Shown piece after piece: positions 1-4,652 of a stretch of 6,734 bases of DNA. The notes beneath the pieces are model-generated. The model saw only the letters and a program-made list of their open reading frames with translations, ran no database searches and had not been told where the DNA came from. The position numbers and the translations under genes are program-made. Position 1 is the first letter of the stretch. Every line of letters begins with the position of its first letter. Origin of the DNA: Treponema sp. (lineage in GTDB: Bacteria; Spirochaetota; Spirochaetia; Treponematales; Treponemataceae); NCBI GenBank assembly GCA_003447785.1, contig DLYJ01000248.1:1-6734 (forward strand), in the 5' to 3' direction.

Positions 1-30
1 CACGTGCTCTACCAACTGAGCTAAGGCAGC
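1..30 (-). tRNA. tRNA 5' half, truncated by window edge
   Basis: Read on the minus strand from position 30, the sequence gives a 7-nt acceptor arm (GCTGCCT), TA, a D-arm with stem GCTC/GAGC around the loop AGTTGGTA, then A and the first four bases of the anticodon stem (CGTG). This is the canonical bacterial tRNA 5' half, including the conserved GG of the D-loop. The anticodon, variable loop, T-arm and CCA end lie beyond position 1, so the isotype cannot be read. The acceptor and D-arm resemble bacterial tRNA-Thr, but that is only a guess. A strong promoter lies upstream. Confidence 0.9.
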
Positions 31-43
31 ATTATTTATTTTT

Positions 44-68
44 CGCTGAATAACAAGTTATTCGTGCG
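44..68 (-). repeat. inverted repeat in the tRNA 5' leader
   Basis: GAATAAC (48-54) and GTTATTC (57-63) are complementary around a two-base centre; as RNA this would fold as a six-pair stem with a CAAG/CUUG tetraloop. CGC (44-46) can also pair with GCG (66-68) past a small bulge. The repeat lies between the predicted start of transcription and the mature tRNA 5' end. It may fold in the precursor removed by RNase P, or act as an operator; the sequence does not decide between these. Confidence 0.5.
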
Positions 69-78
69 ATGTGTAGAT

Positions 79-107
79 AATATAACAAACTCAGAAAAAA
101 GTGTCAA
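79..107 (-). promoter_or_regulatory. sigma-70 type promoter of the tRNA
   Basis: On the minus strand a perfect TTGACA -35 box (107-102) is followed after exactly 17 bases by TATATT (84-79). A TG dinucleotide one base upstream of the latter makes it an extended -10. Transcription would start near position 72, leaving a leader of about 40 bases before the tRNA at position 30. The -35 box sits inside one arm of the terminator at 95-127. Confidence 0.8.
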
Positions 108-127
108 CATACTTAGACACTTTTTTT
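95..127 (-). terminator. Rho-independent terminator after aroH, probably bidirectional
   Basis: An 11-pair stem (AAAAAAGTGTC at 95-105 with GACACTTTTTT at 116-126) surrounds a 10-base loop. Read on the minus strand, the GTGTC/GACAC core is followed by a T run, as expected of an intrinsic terminator. It begins 11 bases past the aroH stop codon. The A run on the other side makes it look bidirectional. The downstream arm contains the TTGACA of the tRNA promoter. Confidence 0.8.
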
Positions 128-137
128 CAAAAGTTTT

Positions 138-509
138 TTAATTTTTTGCAAAATCCGGCCTGAGCTTTTCTCCGCCGTTGATATAAACGGGAACTACCTT
201 TGCATCATCTTCAAGATAAGTTGTAATGAGGACGCGAATCATCTTTTCAGGGCTACCTTCAATCTGAGGTTCCTGGCTGCAGAAAAGCGGGACCCTTGAA
301 ACATCAATGGGAGGATTGCCCCGTCTCAGAGCTGCGGCCGGATTCATCTGATTAAGGTCGGCTGTGATTGTAAACTGAATGCTTACAATGTCTTCACTTT
401 TTAAATTATTTTCCTCTGCAAGCTGGCTGAACATCTGTCCCACATTCTGGATTACTGATTCCTTTGTGTTTTCGGCACCGGTAGCTCCGCGGATTCCAAA
501 AAGACGCAT
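138..509 (-). CDS. aroH: Chorismate mutase, AroH type (monofunctional)
   Basis: It converts chorismate to prephenate, the committed step toward phenylalanine and tyrosine, in the cytoplasm. The 123-residue length matches the AroH family (Bacillus subtilis AroH is about 127), whose members are trimers with active sites at subunit interfaces. Visible family marks are the N-terminal GIRGAT with Arg7, Arg62/Arg63, the Cys77-Ser-Gln-Glu80 motif, Arg92, Tyr109 and the C-terminal LRPD (116-119). These correspond to B. subtilis Arg7, Arg63, Cys75, Glu78, Arg90, Tyr108 and Arg116, so the enzyme should be active. An AGGAG at 521-525, 11 bases before the ATG, supports the start. It lies 27 bases downstream of the SPFH-like gene and probably shares its transcript; a terminator follows. 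No other aromatic-pathway gene is adjacent. Confidence 0.93.
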   Translation of the reverse strand: MRLFGIRGATGAENTKESVIQNVGQMFSQLAEENNLKSEDIVSIQFTITADLNQMNPAAALRRGNPPIDVSRVPLFCSQEPQIEGSPEKMIRVLITTYLEDDAKVVPVYINGGEKLRPDFAKN

Positions 510-536
510 ATTTTTAATTTCTCCTGTGAGTTTTTT

Positions 537-1355
537 TTATTCGAGGTTATTAAGGGCTTTAAGAACATCGGCAGAGCCGCCGTTAGAAAGCAGGTTGTTC
601 AGGTCGGGGTATTTTTTCAGGACTTCCCCTATTTTTGTAAGTCTGTTTACAGAGCGTTCATCGGCAAGAATTTTCTGGGCCTGTTCCTTAGCAGCTTCAC
701 CTAAAAGTGCATCAACCATATCCTGAAACTTTTCGTAGGATTTGCGTGCAATTTTATAAAGCCTTACGTCAGGAATTTTTGCCTTTTTAAGAACAACATC
801 CTTTACGTCAATGTATTCAAATTTTTTAGACATTTTAAGCTGTTCAACTGCAGGCTCAACATCAAAAACAGTAACGAGGTTTTCTGCATTCTGTTCGATT
901 ATGTTTTTTGAAAGGTCGAATGCGATTTTTTCTGCATTTTCTTCAAGATAAGTTTTTAAGCTTTCATTTGAATTTACAGTGCCGTTTTTTAAGAGCTGAA
1001 CTACGTTTTCCGGCGTAACAAGGAGACTGATGTCATAATCAAAGGAATAAGAAAAGTCAGGATTTCCCTTAATCAGGGAAGTATAGATTTCGGCAGACGG
1101 GAGACTTCCCTTTAAACTCTGTGACGAATGGAAAATTCCATGGTCAAATTTATGAATTTCAACATTTGTTGGAAGAAGGGCTTCCCAGCGCCACATCAGT
1201 TTTCCGTTTTCTATGATGTTTTCGTTAACACCGCCTGTTTTGCTGACCATAATTCCGTACTGACCTGCAGGAACCTTCATGTTTACAAGACCAAAGTAAA
1301 AAACGGCTGTACCGAACAAAAGGATAATAATTACACTGACAATCCCCTTTTTCAT
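537..1355 (-). CDS. Membrane-anchored SPFH/band 7-like protein, function unknown
   Basis: The 272-residue protein opens with Met-Lys-Lys-Gly and one hydrophobic segment (about 5-23), which looks like an uncleaved signal anchor. Immediately after it (28-43) comes VPAGQYGIMVSKTGGV, typical of the start of SPFH (stomatin/prohibitin/flotillin) domains. A beta-rich segment follows around 100-121 (the FSYSFDYDISLLVTPENVVQ stretch), like the SPFH strand before 'pe.v..l'. Residues 130-240 are charged and probably helical, and 250-272 is a short Asn/Leu-rich tail. Family members scaffold membrane complexes or proteases; no catalytic role is implied. It lacks the long C-terminal coiled coil of flotillins, so it is a short, divergent member. 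The start is backed by AAAGGTGGA just upstream. It appears to be the first gene of an operon with aroH. Remote similarity is recognised by eye only. Confidence 0.75.
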   Translation of the reverse strand: MKKGIVSVIIILLFGTAVFYFGLVNMKVPAGQYGIMVSKTGGVNENIIENGKLMWRWEALLPTNVEIHKFDHGIFHSSQSLKGSLPSAEIYTSLIKGNPDFSYSFDYDISLLVTPENVVQLLKNGTVNSNESLKTYLEENAEKIAFDLSKNIIEQNAENLVTVFDVEPAVEQLKMSKKFEYIDVKDVVLKKAKIPDVRLYKIARKSYEKFQDMVDALLGEAAKEQAQKILADERSVNRLTKIGEVLKKYPDLNNLLSNGGSADVLKALNNLE

Positions 1356-1390
1356 ATTCCACCTTTAATATATAATTGGATGTATATGGA

Positions 1391-1418
1391 ACCTCGAAAA
1401 ATTGCAATTTTTCGAGGT
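1391..1418. repeat. perfect 28-bp palindrome (hairpin 1)
   Basis: The sequence ACCTCGAAAAATTG followed by its exact reverse complement makes a loop-free 28-bp palindrome. It lies 36 bases upstream of the start codon of the SPFH-like gene. As single-stranded nucleic acid it would form a long hairpin; as duplex it could be a dimeric protein site. It shares TCGAAAAAT with the hairpin at 1474-1517. It cannot be a normal terminator for a flanking gene, because the flanking genes diverge. Confidence 0.85.
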
Positions 1419-1436
1419 AACTTTGCAAATGCGATG

Positions 1437-1467
1437 TTTTAATTTCTGCTATTATCAGAAATTAAAA
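1437..1467. repeat. AT-rich inverted repeat, 12-bp arms (hairpin 2)
   Basis: TTTTAATTTCTG (1437-1448) and CAGAAATTAAAA (1456-1467) are perfect reverse complements around the 7-base loop CTATTAT. The stem is AT-rich and no T run follows it, so it is a poor intrinsic terminator. It lies between the two TCGAAAAAT-containing hairpins. Confidence 0.8.
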
Positions 1468-1473
1468 CTCGTC

Positions 1474-1517
1474 GGGAACTTCGAAAAATCGCCGAAGGCG
1501 AGTTTTTCGAAGTTCCC
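1474..1517. repeat. long inverted repeat with GAA triloop (hairpin 3)
   Basis: GGGAACTTCGAAAAA (1474-1488) pairs with its exact complement at 1503-1517. After one unpaired base (C or G depending on strand), TCGCC pairs with GGCGA around the three-base loop GAA. The result is a 20-pair stem with a single bulge. On the plus strand the tip is C-GAA-G, a triloop known to make exceptionally stable DNA mini-hairpins. It is the strongest structure in the window and ends just before the ATTATAAT element. Confidence 0.85.
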
Positions 1518-1518
1518 T

Positions 1519-1526
1519 ATTATAAT
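1519..1526. promoter_or_regulatory. possible shared, divergent -10 element
   Basis: ATTATAAT is its own reverse complement, so TATAAT reads at 1521-1526 on the plus strand and at 1524-1519 on the minus strand. On the plus strand it would start transcripts near 1533, about 26 bases before the membrane-protein gene at 1559. On the minus strand it would start transcripts that run through all three hairpins into the SPFH-like gene. Neither strand has a good TTGACA at the right distance (about GCGAGT at 1498-1503; GAATAA at 1547-1542), so either promoter would be weak or need an activator. Confidence 0.4.
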
Positions 1527-1558
1527 TAGAATATACAAAAATTATTCAGTTAGCAAGC

Positions 1559-1948
1559 ATGAAAAAAAAATCTGATTCACCGCAAAAATTTGACATAAGA
1601 AATTTTTCAATTTTCAGGCGCCTGCCTCTTTTGCTTTCCCTCACAAGGCGGGGAATGATTTTTTTTATGTTCCTGCTGATTGCCCAGCTTCTGCTTTTTT
1701 TGACCGGAAACATCCAGCACTTTCTGGACGAAAACCAGACGCTTACACTGAAAATGTGCTCCTACGCTGCAATCGGAATGGGATTTTTTTCCTTTGCGGC
1801 GGTAATTGAATGTATTTACTACATCGTTACCAAAAAAAAGGCGTATTTTTATGTTCATCTTGCCATATTTTTTGTACTTTTCTTATTAGCATGTTTTGTT
1901 TGTTTAGGAGCAAACTTTATTTTTATCGTTTCGGACGGACTTGCCTGA
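1559..1948 (+). CDS. Small three-helix membrane protein, function unknown
   Basis: I do not recognise this 129-residue protein. A basic, probably cytoplasmic N-terminus (1-31, with Lys2-4 and an RRLP segment and TRR near the first helix) precedes three hydrophobic segments at about 33-50, 66-90 and 95-125. The second and third are separated by the basic turn TKKKAY. There is no enzyme motif and no cleavable signal peptide. The N-terminal charge predicts N-in topology. No clear Shine-Dalgarno sequence precedes the ATG, and the start codon is followed by nine A residues (1562-1570). The stop codon sits one base before the ATG of the nucleotidyltransferase gene, so the two are almost certainly cotranscribed and perhaps translationally coupled. 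Coding is supported by the uninterrupted frame, the membrane-protein composition and the tight junction. Confidence 0.72.
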   Translation: MKKKSDSPQKFDIRNFSIFRRLPLLLSLTRRGMIFFMFLLIAQLLLFLTGNIQHFLDENQTLTLKMCSYAAIGMGFFSFAAVIECIYYIVTKKKAYFYVHLAIFFVLFLLACFVCLGANFIFIVSDGLA

Positions 1949-1949
1949 T

Positions 1950-3362
1950 ATGAATAAAATTTCAATTCCCCATGAACTAAAAGAATTCAACAGAATATTT
2001 TCTCAGCACGGCTATAAGGCATACCTGGTTGGTGGTGCCGTACGTGATACAATTCTTGGCAAAAAGATTTCCGACTGGGATGTAACCACAGACGCAACTC
2101 CACAGGAAGTTATACAAATGTTTAAGGTTGTTATCCCCACAGGAATTGCCCACGGAACCGTTACTGTTCATTTTATGAAGCACGAAATTGAAGTTACGAC
2201 TTTCCGTGCAGATCAGGGCTACTCAGACGGCAGACATCCGGACAAAATCATTTTTGCAAAAACAATTGAAGACGATTTAAGCCGGCGGGACTTTACCATG
2301 AACGCAATTGCCGCAGACTTAAGTGACGGTTCAATCGTAGACCCTTTTAACGGACAGAAGGACATAAAGGCAAAACTTATAAAAACCGTCGGAAATCCTC
2401 ACGAACGCTTTATGGAAGACGGACTGAGGCCCCTGAGAGGCTTGAGATTCTCAAGCCAGCTGGGTTTTGACATCGATAAGGACACCTTTAACGAGATTTT
2501 TAATGAAGAAGTTCAGAAGAAAATCGGTTCGGTGAGCCTGGAGCGATTCCGGGATGAATTTGAAAAAATTCTCCGCTCCCCTAAACCTTCTCACGGCCTT
2601 CGCCTCATGGAACAAACCGGCGTACTTAAAATCTTTATCCCGGAACTTGCAGAATGCAGGGGTGTTGAACAGGCGGATGACAGGGGCTACCACGAAATGG
2701 ACGTACTGGACCATTGTCTTACAGCCTGCGACGGAGCTCCCAAGGACAATCTTACAGTCCGTTATGCGGCCCTCTTCCACGACATCGGAAAAAAGGAAAC
2801 ACGAAAAGAAGTTTTTGAAGAAAATCCTTCAAACCCCTCAGAAAAAATCCGTGTAGTGCATTTTTTCCAGCACGAAAATGTTTCTGAAAAACTTACAAGA
2901 ACAATTCTGACAAGAATAAAACTCAGCAACGCTCAGATAGATAAAATCTGTCACCTGGTAAAGGAACACATGTTCTACTACGAAAAAACGTGGTCAGATG
3001 CCGCAGTGCGCCGTTTTATAATCAGAATCGGAATTGAAAATATTGACGATCTGTTTGATTTACGCCGGGCGGACACATTCGGCAAATACGGAGTTCCTGT
3101 GGATGCAAACAGCGAAACTGCCCTCAACCTCCTGGGATTTTCGGACAGAATCAAAAAAATTGAATCCGAAAAGGCCGTCCTCAATTTAAAGAGTCTTGCA
3201 GTAAACGGAAAAGATCTGATAGAAGCAGGAATTGCCCCGGGAAAAACTCTCGGCCACATCCTCAACGAACTCTTTCAGTGCGTTGTGGATGATCCAAATA
3301 TGAATTCAAAGGAAAAACTCCTGCCTGTAGCCTTAAACCTTTACAAAAAAATCAGCGGCTGA
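1950..3362 (+). CDS. cca: Class II CCA tRNA nucleotidyltransferase / poly(A) polymerase with HD domain
   Basis: The enzyme adds nucleotides to RNA 3' ends, either CCA to tRNA or A tails to RNA. From the ATG at 1950 (470 residues) the head domain carries GGAVRD (28-33), the metal-binding DWD (Asp42, Asp44), RRDFT (112-116) and EDGLR (156-160), the EDxxR base-recognition motif. A binding region with ERFRDEFEKIL (198-208) follows. Next comes an HD phosphohydrolase-like domain with His255, His277-Asp278 and a candidate Asp375. The C-terminal GKDLIEAGIAPGKTLGHIL (420-438) is typical of bacterial CCA/PAP proteins. An in-frame TTG at 1941 would add three residues and overlap the upstream gene by 8 bases; the ATG is preferred, since neither has a strong ribosome site. 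Telling CCA-adding from poly(A)-only or CC-/A-adding activity by motif alone is unreliable. Its 3' end overlaps avtA on the other strand. Confidence 0.92.
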   Translation: MNKISIPHELKEFNRIFSQHGYKAYLVGGAVRDTILGKKISDWDVTTDATPQEVIQMFKVVIPTGIAHGTVTVHFMKHEIEVTTFRADQGYSDGRHPDKIIFAKTIEDDLSRRDFTMNAIAADLSDGSIVDPFNGQKDIKAKLIKTVGNPHERFMEDGLRPLRGLRFSSQLGFDIDKDTFNEIFNEEVQKKIGSVSLERFRDEFEKILRSPKPSHGLRLMEQTGVLKIFIPELAECRGVEQADDRGYHEMDVLDHCLTACDGAPKDNLTVRYAALFHDIGKKETRKEVFEENPSNPSEKIRVVHFFQHENVSEKLTRTILTRIKLSNAQIDKICHLVKEHMFYYEKTWSDAAVRRFIIRIGIENIDDLFDLRRADTFGKYGVPVDANSETALNLLGFSDRIKKIESEKAVLNLKSLAVNGKDLIEAGIAPGKTLGHILNELFQCVVDDPNMNSKEKLLPVALNLYKKISG

Positions 3363-4650
3363 ACTTTCTGTACATATCGGCAATGATTTTAATTCCCTGC
3401 TCAACCTCGTCTTCAGGGCCCGCATAGTTAATGCGCAGACACTTTGAATAATGAGCATGGTCTTTTAAAGACGGAAGGCCTCCTTCGATATCATCGCCAA
3501 AGAAAAAGTATTCGCCGGGAACAACGATTACGCCCTTTTCCTTTAATTTTGAATAAAACTCTTTGGATGTAACCGAAAGATTATTCATCAAAATCCACTG
3601 GAAAATTGAACCTTCACTTTTGTGTAGGCGGTAATCAGTTCCTTCAAAATAATGATGGAATGCCGCAACCGCCTTTTTAGCCTTGTTTTCGTAGTAAGGT
3701 CTTACAAAATCCTGCGCCTTTTGTACAAGTTCTCCGGACCTGATAAGCGGGGTTGCAATTGCCTGTCCCATTGAACCGGAAGCAAGGGCCGCTATGGCAT
3801 TCAGGTTGCCTAAAGCCTTAACAATCTGCGCATCGGCAATAATGATTCCCGTGCGAAGTGACGGAAGGCCGATTTTGCTCAGGCTCATGCTCAGAATGAT
3901 GTTTTTGCCGTAATAAGGCGAAGCGTCATCCGTAAAAATAATGTTTGGCCATGGAAGACCATAAGCGTTATCGATAATCAGCGGAACATTGTACCTGTCA
4001 GCAAGAGAAGAAAGACGTTTAACTTCTGTATCGGTAAGAACGTTTCCTGTGGGGTTTGTAGGACGGGTTACGCACATCGCCCCGATTTTGGAAAAGTTTT
4101 TTTCCAGATAATTTTCCAGAAGTTCAAAATTAACATGATACTTAAAGTTGTTGCCTTCTTCTTCCCATGTTGAAGGAATACTTACAAACATGTCCTTTTC
4201 GATTCCCTGGTCGGCGTAGCCGATGTAGTCCGGGGCAAGAGGAAAAAGAATGCGTTTTTTTATCTGTCTGCCGTTTTCCGTAAAAGTACCTGCCAGAAGG
4301 TTAAAAAGATAAAAGCAGGCGCTCTGGCTTCCGTTGCTGACTGCAACATTTTTGCCGTCAATATTCCAGCCGTATTTGTTTTTAAAGAATTCTGCGACGG
4401 TTTCGATAAATTCAACACGACCCTGGGGGCTGTCATAAAAACCGATGAGCTTTTCAAAATCGTCACCGGTATTTAAAATCTGCTCCATTCTCCTGCGGTA
4501 CATCTGCTGAATTTCCGGAATCTGGGCAGGGTTTCCGCCGCCGAGGCGGTACGGCTTAACTCCTTTTGGAAGCGGCTTTCCGATATCGTCCATGAGCTGC
4601 AAAATGCCGGACTCGCCGCAGAGTTTATTACCAAAATCACTGAATGTCAT
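3352..4650 (-). CDS. avtA: Valine-pyruvate aminotransferase AvtA (PLP fold type I)
   Basis: It transfers the amino group between valine and pyruvate (2-oxoisovalerate plus alanine), contributing to alanine and branched-chain amino-acid balance. The 432-residue protein is close to E. coli AvtA in length and begins with MTFSDFG, nearly the same as E. coli MTFSLFG, which fixes the start. Shared blocks include LGGGNPAQIPE (36-46), SNGSQSACFYLFNLLAG (105-121), LFPLAPDYIGYAD (135-147), RPTNPTGNV (196-204) and IDNAYG (226-231). The PLP lysine is Lys259 in SLSK, Asp227 and Tyr230 contact the cofactor, Arg267 should bind its phosphate, and Arg406 in LRINY should bind the substrate carboxylate. It begins two bases after the clpC stop, with its ribosome site inside clpC. 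The closely related general aspartate-family aminotransferases are less likely given the N-terminal match. Confidence 0.93.
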   Translation of the reverse strand: MTFSDFGNKLCGESGILQLMDDIGKPLPKGVKPYRLGGGNPAQIPEIQQMYRRRMEQILNTGDDFEKLIGFYDSPQGRVEFIETVAEFFKNKYGWNIDGKNVAVSNGSQSACFYLFNLLAGTFTENGRQIKKRILFPLAPDYIGYADQGIEKDMFVSIPSTWEEEGNNFKYHVNFELLENYLEKNFSKIGAMCVTRPTNPTGNVLTDTEVKRLSSLADRYNVPLIIDNAYGLPWPNIIFTDDASPYYGKNIILSMSLSKIGLPSLRTGIIIADAQIVKALGNLNAIAALASGSMGQAIATPLIRSGELVQKAQDFVRPYYENKAKKAVAAFHHYFEGTDYRLHKSEGSIFQWILMNNLSVTSKEFYSKLKEKGVIVVPGEYFFFGDDIEGGLPSLKDHAHYSKCLRINYAGPEDEVEQGIKIIADMYRKFSR

Positions 4651-4652
4651 TT

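Noticed and set aside
1128..1442. Plus-strand frame running from the SPFH-like gene into the hairpin region
   Set aside because: It is antisense to the SPFH-like gene for most of its length and reads through the palindrome; the product has no recognisable feature.
1437..1517. Hairpins 2 and 3 as ordinary Rho-independent terminators
   Set aside because: The flanking genes diverge, so no transcript should end here, and neither stem is followed by a T run.
1941..1943. TTG start for the nucleotidyltransferase
   Set aside because: It would add only three residues ahead of an ATG placed one base after the upstream stop codon. No strong ribosome site favours it, so the ATG at 1950 was chosen.
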